Assembly: GCA_963457665.1 (NCBI GenBank)
Contig: OY735227.1
Span: forward strand, 44,089,242 to 44,153,241
Source: Thysanoteuthis rhombus
Lineage: Eukaryota > Mollusca > Cephalopoda > Oegopsida > Thysanoteuthidae
Direction of reading: 5' to 3'
Length of the DNA stretch: 64,000 nucleotides
Shown here piece by piece: positions 49,381-64,000 of the stretch (the first letter of the stretch is position 1; each line of letters opens with the position of its first letter). A model generated the notes under the pieces. That model made no database searches. It saw only the letters and a program-made list of their open reading frames with translations, and was not told the DNA's origin. Position numbers and translations under genes: made by a program.

Positions 49381-49698
49381 CTATCCTCATCTTGGTTATT
49401 TTTCATACAATGTTTCGGCCGTTGTACTCTACAGCCTTCATCAGATGGACACATAGCGTAGTGGTTAGAGAATCAGACAGAATTACTGCAAGTAATCTAA
49501 TGGTTCTAGGTTCAATGCTAGTGTGAGACAATAATAATTCGAAAATACTACTAAGAGGGGAGTGCAGTCGATATACCCCCGTCAGTTAAATAAAGGGTTC
49601 GGTTCGTTACTCCCCCACACCTACCAGATGATACCTGATGAAGGCCATAGAGTACAACGACCGAAACGTTGTATGAAAAACAACCAAGATGAGGATAG
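49381..49698 (+). repeat. tRNA-derived SINE, family 1, copy b, framed by inverted copies of its tail
   Basis: The central part (from about 49446) repeats the SINE at 1357-1601: box A TAGCGTAGTGGTTAGAG, box B GGTTCAATGC and the same tail. In addition, the first 64 bp (49381-49444) are a near-perfect inverted copy of the last 64 bp (49635-49698), so the whole can fold back on itself. It lies in the EMG1-DPCD intergenic region. Confidence 0.8.
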
Positions 49699-50533
49699 TC
49701 TGAATAATAATAGAAATAATAATAATACTTCATCTCAAAAATTCTGAGAAAGAAACGCTGATCATTTGAAACTAAAATAGAAGAAAAAATGAGTGTGTGT
49801 GTGACTGAAATAAAAGTTAAATGTTTGTTTAATGTTATACTCAAGTTACTATTGTATGACCAACAAGAACTTTTCATAATATTTTTCATTGTTCACTGGA
49901 CAAAGCTATATATCTAAAATTATATTCACCTCTTATAGTTTTTGTGGACACATCTTCTAGCTATGTCCACACTCGTATGAGACACTTTTTTTGTTAGTCA
50001 GTCAGTCGGTTGGTCTGTAATATGTTAATTATCAGTTTTCTTTCTGTATCATGTTGGATTAAAATTAAACTTGGACCAGACCCTCAGTTGGACCATTCTC
50101 ATCTTCCTCCTCCTTCTCCTCCTGTTACTACGACTATTACGGTGGACGCATAATTGAACTTATGGTCCTTGTTTTTTTGTGGAAATCTGGTGATACCAAC
50201 ATTTGTAGCAGGATTTTCCGTCTGATTTCAACCCCCGAAAAGGGAGTTTACAACTTTTCTTTCAAAGTGAATCCAAACTCATTATCACTCTAGCCGATCA
50301 GGACGCAGGAAAATTTTTTTCCATCCAATCAATTTTCGCTGTCTCGATCACGGCAATTGCCGAAGAAATCCGACAAAAGTTTATGATTGGGGGAGGGATT
50401 TTTAATTATTTTATTCAATATTTATATATAAGTATTTTTTCAAAATTCTCCTTAGGATAAGAAGCAATAAAATAAAATTAAAAAGTACGAACAATTAGTA
50501 TTCCTTAGATTTGTATACACGGGGTGTTTATTC

Positions 50534-50547
50534 GGTTTCTTAGCAAC
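50534..50547 (+). promoter_or_regulatory. RFX X-box in the proximal promoter/5' UTR of DPCD
   Basis: GGTTTCTTAGCAAC matches 13 of 14 positions of the ciliary X-box consensus RYYNYYWTRRNRAC, missing only the second position. It ends 9 nt before the DPCD start codon and lies inside a short palindrome (CGGTTTCTTAGCAACCG). RFX factors bind such sites to switch on ciliary genes, which fits the product. Confidence 0.72.
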
Positions 50548-50556
50548 CGTTACAAA

Positions 50557-56827
<6,271 letters not shown>

Positions 56828-56876
56828 AGATTGCCTTTTGAGAGGAAATAATGCCAAATCACCAATGCAAATCAAA

Positions 56877-56882
56877 ATTAAA
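56877..56882 (+). promoter_or_regulatory. candidate poly(A) signal of DPCD (ATTAAA)
   Basis: ATTAAA 50 nt after the DPCD stop is the nearest signal-like hexamer. Canonical AATAAA copies occur only much later (57610-57615, 57758-57763, 57771-57776), beyond a MITE at 57108-57457. Use of a distal site would put the MITE into the 3' UTR. Confidence 0.4.
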
Positions 56883-57107
56883 AAGACCTGTAAAGGATTA
56901 ATACATCTCTTGTAGGTGTTTATATTTTGCAGAAGACCAGGTCTAAAAAGGAGTTAATAATGTTTATTACTTAATGGTCAATTTTAATAGACTCACACAT
57001 ACACATCTAATGTTCCCTAGAAATATATATACACATTCATTCAGTGTCTCTGTGCTTCATTCATGTTTTTATTATTTACTCCTGATTTTTACTGTAGAGT
57101 CTTTTAG

Positions 57108-57457
57108 TGAATCACCATAGCCCCACATATAGCCTGACCAACCAGCCTAGTGGGCTACAGATTCTTCCCTCATTGAGTGTCTGTGTTTATCTATGTGTGT
57201 GTATGTCTGTGTGTGTGCATCTCTGGGCTCTCCTGGTCATATTTTTGGTGCTAAAGCCCTGAAAATTTGTATGAGTACATCACTAGGTACCACAAAAAAT
57301 GTTTTTGTTTTTCAAAAAAGTGCTTTTATGGGCCCCCATGATCTTTTTGGACCAACAATGCCCAAATTTTGTGCTGGTATTTTTCAGATAATTTTAGATA
57401 AACAATCTATTTTTTTAGATAATTCGTTCTGGTACATGTGCAGGCTATGGTGATTCA
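57108..57457. mobile_element. MITE with perfect 15-bp TIRs, family A, copy b
   Basis: TGAATCACCATAGCC at 57108-57122 is repeated inverted as GGCTATGGTGATTCA at 57443-57457 without a mismatch. The interior matches 4116-4512. No transposase frame, so non-autonomous. It sits about 280 bp downstream of the DPCD stop. Confidence 0.85.
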
Positions 57458-57899
57458 TTTATGCGAGATACAGGTATTTTTGTTCATTTCTAAGGATATC
57501 TTTTCACCTGATAAAGAAGTTCATATTCATATAAACCTTTTTGTGGTTCAAGATTAAGCCTCATTGAATAACTGAGGTTTTACACAAGTTTCAAACTTTT
57601 CTTTAAATGAATAAAATAAATAATACTCCTCTTATTGCTCCAAAATAAAATGTTTTGGGTTTTTTTTCAAATAAGAACTATAAAAATTTATGAAGCAACT
57701 TGTGTCCACATGATATTCTAACATAACATTCAAAGAGATGTTTCATATTAAACTTTGAATAAAAAAGTTAAATAAAGGAGATGCTTAAATTGTTTATGAT
57801 ATTATTTATTTCACTCTTAAACTTTTAGTAGCTTTCTATTTTTACCAGATGGAAGTGTGATTGGTGAAGTCGGTAACAGCTCTGACAATAGAACTGATG
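57458..57899. other. non-coding stretch downstream of DPCD
   Basis: AT-rich, with three AATAAA hexamers (57610, 57758, 57771); nothing coding. Confidence 0.4.
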
Positions 57900-58110
57900 A
57901 TCCATTTTCAAACTCAGGTCGATGCTGTTTATGATCATTTTGCACCAATACCCTTGAGAAAGACATGAATCCATCTCTTCTACCCAGCGATGGGTAAAAT
58001 AGCGGGGCAGATTGGGTTCTCTAGCCCTGGGAAGGAAACTAGCCTAGGAGAAGGACAACTCTGATTCCACAATAGGAAGTGGACCCCTACCCCCCAATGC
58101 AATGTCCCTC
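57900..58110 (+). repeat. SINE family 3, copy c (5' half)
   Basis: Carries TTTTCAAACTCAGGTC, CCCTTGAGAAAGACATGAAT, GATGGGTAAAATAG and GGAGAAGGACAACTCTGATT, matching the first part of 14090-14460, and breaks off in a C-rich run. Confidence 0.65.
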
Positions 58111-60094
58111 CCATTTTAAAAACATTCACACACACATTGCCGTGTAATTCACAGCTGCAGACATTAAGGAATGATGGTCAACTAATCTACCAAACAACCA
58201 ACCAATTGATGATTTCGATCTTTATGGATTTATCAGTCAAGGACTTCAAAGACATTATTTACATACAGTGGATTCTGGTTAATAGTACCACCTTGGTACA
58301 AGCAATTTTAGACCCAATTACTGACTGGTCCTATTTACCTAACAACTCAATTATTTTTTTTTTTTTGCATGAAACACCGTGATTTTTAATTCAAGGGGGA
58401 GAACTTTTACAAAGAAAACAATGACTAACATCCATTTTATTTTCGAAATTTGTTTTAAAAATTTGAGTCCACACAACAAAAATTCGAAATATAGTTGTTT
58501 TGAGAACTAAAAAACATAATTTTTGTAATTTTATCTTAAAAAAAATGTTCATTTGGTCACACTGCTGCTACTTGGTCAAACCAAACTATACATTGGTAAT
58601 GATAAACAAAGCAAATCAGCAAAATTCGGATCAGTTCTAGATTCAGTTGTGCAGCTGATCCTAAAAAATATTAGTGAAATCCATTGTGTATTATTTTATG
58701 ACTAATGTCACATATAACATATTACAAAACAGAACGTTTTCCCAAAATAAAGAACAGAAAATTTCTCTACGGGTTGCTTACTTTTTTCAAATAGAACTAT
58801 TTTGATTATGCTAAAAACAACAGAATTACTTCCGTCTTTATTTCAAGTTTGTAAGAAAAATTATTTTGTATGTTAATTATGAAAATCATCCCATTTTCCT
58901 ATTTTGTCTAGAGAAATGTAAATGGACGTAAATCTTTTGAATTATAAGGGTATTGTATTGTTCAGATAGGTCTTCAATCATCCAACGAACATTTTAAATG
59001 CTTAGAGCTTCTATAAATACGTTTTTGATCGACTACTTATTCCTTTTCTGGAGCAAAATGAGAACTAAAGCAAGAAAATTGAAAAACATGGTATGCAGAT
59101 TTTTAAAATACAGCAAGCAAAACAAACTATTTTTTTCAACTCACTCACCTTGTTTTTTTTTTTAATTTGCTCAGGAAAGGTATGGATTTTGCCTAAAGCA
59201 AGGGAAGTAACTTCTGTAAGCATCTGATTATCTTCATGGATAAAAACTCAAGTGGCTTCCCTTGTCGCACGACACATGAGGCGATGATTATCCATGGAGA
59301 CCCAATGTTTATAGCTTCAACTTCTGCTTGTTAACTCCATTCTCTTTGCACTAAACTGTTGGGCCAACCGTCCCTTTTTCTTCATGGATACCTTACTTTG
59401 AAGAAACATTCTAGAAAAATATTCCTGATCCATCAAGCTTCAAGGTCTAAAAATTTTCCAAGCACAGGGAGGAAAATTTGGGGGACAACGGGTGCATCCA
59501 GGTGCTGACGACATGCTCCCCTAGGAAATTTTGGAAATTATGTGTCTCCCGTTGGCTAAAATTGCATTTCATATTCCTATTTCACCATTGATACCACCAC
59601 TGACTTTTGACTGAAAGTGTACCTTGCTCATCTAAGATAAGATTTTCATCAGATATCTAAATCAATTTGATAAATCTAACAAGTTTTATTAGATGCGTGA
59701 GATTTTCCCTTTCATGCGTGAGATTTTCCCTTTCATATATGTGAGCATGATAATGTATCAGAATGCATGTCTGTCACTCAGAATGTATGAGACCTGGAAG
59801 GTCTGATATGTGAAATATGAAATTGAATTAAAAATCATCAATGACTGTCGGCTAAACTCCCAAAGAATATCTCCTATGGATGCAGATCTTTCAATCTTAG
59901 TCAACAGACTACGAGAGGTGTTGGTGGCCAAGCTGTTAACAACACCATGAGCCAACCTTTCAGTCTAGTCTAACAGATTACAATAGATGCAAGTGGCGAA
60001 TTGTTTTTCTTTATTTTACCATGTCTACAGTATGTGCATTATTTGAGAAGAGAGCAAAACAGAACTATTTTGATATCAGACATTGTATTGTAAT
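58111..60094. other. gene-free stretch
   Basis: No exon recognised on either strand. A 21-bp tandem duplication (ATGCGTGAGATTTTCCCTTTC twice) is at about 59692-59735. Confidence 0.4.
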
Positions 60095-60385
60095 CACCAC
60101 AGCAAAATACCGTCCTTAGACTCTCCCATTATTACTTGGCCCAGCTGCAGGGACTCTGTTTCCCCGGGGCAGCACTGCTCCATTGCACTTAAAGGAGCAG
60201 GTCCCCTGGTGGACGCTTTCATGGCAGACGTTGTCTAGCCATTACAATGAGCTTTTCAATGGTAGCCACATCGGCTGGAGCCATTTTTGGAAGGGTTGCT
60301 CTTATTTCTTTCCACGTTAAACCCAACCTTGTGCCATATATTGCTGTGGTGGGACAGTGATTAAATAACACACCACAGCAAAATA
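60095..60385 (-). repeat. retroposed insert with 15-bp target-site duplication
   Basis: CACCACAGCAAAATA is repeated exactly at 60095-60109 and 60371-60385, bounding a 261-bp insert richer in G+C than its flanks. The - strand of the insert is open for about 40 codons including GTRLGLTWKEIRATLPKMAP, then ADVATIEKLIVMARQRLP and a stop. It may be a retrotransposon piece or a retrocopy; source unknown. Confidence 0.6.
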
Positions 60386-60547
60386 GCAGTAATGACAGAA
60401 ACTAAATGACATCTACCTTGTCCATAAAAGTATGATGCAGAATGTTAGCTGAACACTATTTTTTTAAACTTTTGTTTTTTAACATTATTCATTTTCGAAA
60501 ATGTCACAATACATTATACACACCTGTATGATTATAAATTGCATATA

Positions 60548-60951
60548 TATTACATTGAAACTCTTATTTGAGATGATCTCCCGTCATTATGGGTGATATA
60601 TATCACTTGGCCAACACAATGTAAATAGAATTAAAGAAAATGTAGCTGCTGCAGAAATTGAACCTACGGCCAATAGGTAGCCACTTCAATGTAGCCTTGC
60701 TCTTACCATAAGGTAAACATCTGTCGATAATGCAAAGGCCCAAATTACTGTTTTCACTCCAAATTCTTCAAGTTTAGCTCAATGGTAGGAGCAACGCTAT
60801 GTTCAAGTAGCCACCGTATCGGTCGTAGATTCTATTTCTATGGCGGCCCCATTTTCTTTAATTGTTTATTCTATTTGTCTTGTCTAGGCCATATGATATA
60901 TTAACCATGTAATAATGGGAGATTATTTCAAATAAAAGTTTCAATATAATA
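60548..60951. mobile_element. 400-bp foldback element with tRNA-like arms
   Basis: The left arm (60548 to about 60720) and right arm (about 60775-60951) are inverted copies over about 170 bp: ACATTGAAACTCTTATTTGA against TCAAATAAAAGTTTCAATAT, TTAAAGAAAATG against CATTTTCTTTAA, GCTCTTACCAT against ATGGTAGGAGC. The inner arms contain a tRNA-like piece (TAGCTCAATGGTAGGAGCAA, GGTCGTAGATTCTA). It resembles two head-to-head SINEs or a long-TIR MITE. Confidence 0.78.
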
Positions 60952-61030
60952 ATATGATAATATAACACAATTTATAATCATATTTGTATATGTGTTGGAT
61001 CATATATCCATTTTTTAACACACACACACA

Positions 61031-61034
61031 TATA

Positions 61035-61098
<64 letters not shown>
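61031..61098. repeat. (AT)n microsatellite
   Basis: Preceded by a short (AC)n run. Confidence 0.95.
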
Positions 61099-61100
<2 letters not shown>

Positions 61101-61129
61101 AATGTACGAATCAGTAATTCAGTATCCAA

Positions 61130-61290
61130 CGTATGATGGATTTATTTCATAAAGCACTCAATAAATTCAACATTAGGTTCAAGTAGAGCTTTAGATATGG
61201 TGAAATAATGGATTTGCTACACGAACGTGTTTATGGTTCTTCCCTTTTGGGCTTCTTCAGGCAAATGATTTGATTCATTCAGATTCATAT
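61130..61290. repeat. repeat family B, copy b
   Basis: GAAATAATGGATTTGCTACA, GAACGTGTTTATGGTTCTTC and GGCTTCTTCAGGCAAATGAT parallel one arm of 18995-19185. Confidence 0.6.
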
Positions 61291-61631
61291 CAAGGACTTT
61301 ATTGGGAGGGGGGTCTATTTTCTTGGTGGAAAAACTCAATTAAGATCTCTTTTTCTTGTTTACTTGTAAATCCCTTTTAGTAAATTTATTTTTCCTCCAC
61401 AGAGGAAGTGAATTCATGGCTGGTTGTTATAAATTACTTGGGATGTTTTAGACACATTTCTTTATCTGTATGTTGTTAACCTATCATCTAGTAATGTTAA
61501 TTAACTCTAGCTTAGTTTGATACAAGACCATATGTTGGGCTCTCAATCAAGATGAAATTCACTACATTAGTGATAGCCTATGAGACTAACTTGTTAACCA
61601 CTGTTCCATGACAAAGTAAGGTATGTGTGAT

Positions 61632-61634
<3 letters not shown>

Positions 61635-61701
<67 letters not shown>
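61635..61701. repeat. (CT)n microsatellite
   Basis: About 65 bp of pure CT; Ser-Leu and Arg-Glu frames over it are artefacts. Confidence 0.96.
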
Positions 61702-61710
<9 letters not shown>

Positions 61711-62035
61711 GTATATAAAAGGGGGATAGGTTTCTTTTTGGTCATGTTCCTATATAATTTTTTCATTTTTTGTTTTTGTTTTTTGTGGGTAGTTGTTATT
61801 CTTCAAAGGTTAGAGTGTGGGGAAACCTGAAGTGTGTATCAAGGCAAAAATGTGAGTGTGTGTGTGTGTGTGTGTGTGTCTCCAGCAGGTTTCCCCCTAT
61901 TTCTGGAGAGGGCAAAGTATGCAATTACAGTCATCTGTCGTAATTGCCTGTTCTGTAATCTCCTTGCAACTGGGAAGACATGCAAAGTCAAAGTTGGGGG
62001 ATGTCCTCCAGAAAAGGACACAGAATACAGCTCTC

Positions 62036-62560
62036 GTTAGTCACTCAATAGAAACCCCTCATGTGACCAACATCTTTTGGCAGCATGCTGTGTTGGGGTT
62101 GATCACTTGAAAAATTGGAAAATTTGAAAAAATAGGTGGGTATAAACTAAGTGATTGATTCGGTGTAAACCTACATGGTATTTTACCCCCCCCCCCATCT
62201 ACTGGGGGAGGGGGGGGGGGCTAAAAGAAAAGTTGAAATGTTTTTCTAAACAAAATAAGGAGTGGATGTTCATATTCTTCACCCTCTAACAACATTTAGG
62301 TGTGATTTTTCAATCCCAGAAGTCACTCGAATGAAAATTTAAAGAATTTTAATATCTCAATTGGCAACTTTGAACTTCGATAATATTCAGTTTTTTAAAT
62401 GATTTAAAGTGGACTCTCAAATTTGAAAAGCCAGAACAAATGAACTTCTATATCGACAACACTAGTGTGGCCTGTATGCATAATACATAGATGGCCAGCC
62501 GAACCAGCATTAAAAACTGGTAGAAACCTATGGTGACAGTTTTGGTTGACTGTCTCTAAT
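62036..62560 (+). repeat. dispersed repeat family C, copy e
   Basis: TTAGTCACTCAATAGAAACC, TTTTGGCAGCATGCTGTGTT, GGTTGATCACTTGAAAAATT and GTAGAAACCTATGGTGACAG. It carries a C-run/G-run pair at 62187-62220 that can pair with itself. Confidence 0.72.
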
Positions 62561-63309
62561 TGAGTGAGAAAGAAAAGAGGGAAAAAAAATAAAGAAATAA
62601 GAAATGTAAAAGGAAAGAAACAAAAGAGAAATAAAGAGAAAAAAAATAAGGAAAACAAAGAAAGAAAGGGAAGAAAGAAAACTTGTCTCAAAAGTTATTT
62701 TATAACTTTGTTGTCTTTTGTCATTGTTGCCGCTGTCCTTTGTGCAATTTTAAAATTTGACCGCATTTCTTCCGAAAGATGAATAAGACAATGGCAGCCG
62801 TAGATCAAAGCTGTAAAGTACTCAGTTGATAGAAAGAAGGGACGAGCTTCCATACCTGAAGACAAATTATTGATTAGGTACATTAGCTTCTGGTTTCTAA
62901 AACGATACCAAACCACGTTGGTATGCTTTCTATTTTAAACTTTATTAATCCCTGGTATTGCGAATCTTATAATCAGGCTCATACCAAGAGAAAAATGTTT
63001 AGTGGGCAAAGGAGTGGCTAAAGTAAATAAAGTTGGGGGGTTGGGACACTGTAAGCCCCCAATGAGATCAAGGGGTGATATTTTGAATTTCCTTGCATCC
63101 TAGGACCCGAATTCTATGCATTTTAACAATGAGATGATAAAATATATAATTTTCAGCCGTCCATAAATTCTACAAAAGTTTTAGAGGACTCTGACCCTAG
63201 GTTTTTACGAGCCTGATGATGGAGTTACAAATTAAGCAGAGGAAGAGCATCCTGCTATGGAGCAGTGGTCAGTTCTGAGTGACTAACCAGCCCTGTCAAT
63301 AATATTCGA
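62561..63309. other. gene-free stretch
   Basis: A purine-rich GAAA tract at 62565-62685, then AT-rich sequence; no exon or family recognised. Confidence 0.4.
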
Positions 63310-63490
63310 TTTGAGGTCTGTCTGGAAAGTATTCAGTTATTTTGAGAACCAGCTGTGCAGGCCTGGTGTAACTTGGCAACCAATTAGAGAGAACCTTACT
63401 GTAGATGCATGAACAGACACTCTCCTGTTGGGTTACTGACACCTCATGCAGGTTTTTTTCGCATAACATTGCATCACCCAGGTCTATTAG
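63310..63490 (+). mobile_element. mariner-related remnant
   Basis: TGAGGTCTGTCTGGAAAGTA and then GGCAACCAATTAGAGAGAACCTTACTGT and ATGCATGAACAGACACTCTC parallel the left part of the element at 41690. Confidence 0.55.
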
Positions 63491-64000
63491 CCACCTCTCC
63501 CTGTCTATATTGAGCTATTAGACGAAGATTGGCCTTTGTTAGTGGTTGCTGATTCTGCTTGCCCCATGATCACTTGTATCTTACGTAGTCGTAAAGTATC
63601 CACTTTTCATTGCCTGCCTCACAGAAATGGAGTGGATAGTTTCAGCTCAACCTATGTGGGATTGACTAACATCAAGTGACTAACATAAGCTAGTGCAAAT
63701 GATTTTCAATGCTCATTTTGGATATTTTGAGGATGCAGGCTACCTCTCATCTATAGCATTGATTATTCTCATGTAATGTCTCAACCCATATATATGCCTA
63801 TATTTAGTCCGCCTTAAAAGGTATATTTTAAGTGGCAATTCAAAAAAGCAGATTTATGAACATTCTCAATATGATGAGAAGCATACTTCCAGATTTTTTT
63901 TACTAATAAATTTGCATTACCATGCTAATTCACTTTTATTTACTATTTTTATTTTCTAATTATACCAAAATCAGTTGAAAAATCTGACTTTATGCATAAA

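Overview
This is an AT-rich, repeat-dense eukaryotic window with spliced genes, GT-AG introns of about 0.9 to 3.1 kb, tRNA- and 5S-derived SINEs, many small inverted-repeat transposons, mariner fossils, a LINE fragment and long (AT)n, (GA)n, (CT)n and (GT)n runs. No bacterial-style gene organisation is present. The style fits an invertebrate metazoan, most plausibly a lophotrochozoan; a mollusc such as a cephalopod is a guess from repeat style and is not proven by any gene here.

Three gene units are well supported. (1) A single very long exon on the + strand (21172-27561) encodes 2129 residues of a low-complexity, Ser/Pro/Gln-rich protein of unknown identity and carries the stop codon; the 5' exons lie outside what I can recognise. 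(2) A complete six-exon gene on the - strand (47025 down to 35617) encodes a 232-residue EMG1/NEP1 18S rRNA pseudouridine methyltransferase. (3) A complete six-exon gene on the + strand (50557-56827) encodes a 206-residue DPCD homologue, with an RFX-type X-box 10 bp before its ATG. EMG1 and DPCD are head to head, 3.5 kb apart. A fourth, weaker unit is an orphan internal exon on the - strand (7810-8031) with good splice sites and 73 open codons, possibly followed by another coding piece at 4738-4985.

Layout: 1-21 kb is a transposon graveyard (SINEs, RTE-like LINE tail, several MITEs, a 5S rRNA-derived element, AT microsatellites) containing the orphan exon. 21-27.6 kb is the giant exon. 27.6-35.6 kb is mostly AT-rich non-coding DNA with a hAT-like MITE and a mariner remnant. 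35.6-47 kb is EMG1, with mariner remnants and MITEs in its introns. 47-50.5 kb is the intergenic region with a SINE framed by an inverted copy of its own tail. 50.5-57 kb is DPCD. 57-64 kb is repeats, including a 400-bp foldback element and a retroposed insert with a 15-bp target duplication.

The most interesting structure is inside DPCD: intron 1 holds an inverted copy of most of exon 3 plus the start of intron 3. The unspliced transcript can therefore fold into a dsRNA stem of about 270 bp that uses coding sequence as one arm and places exon 2 in the loop. That is a natural substrate for ADAR editing, exon skipping or circRNA formation. The genes show no pathway link to each other; EMG1 acts in nucleolar ribosome assembly and DPCD in ciliogenesis.
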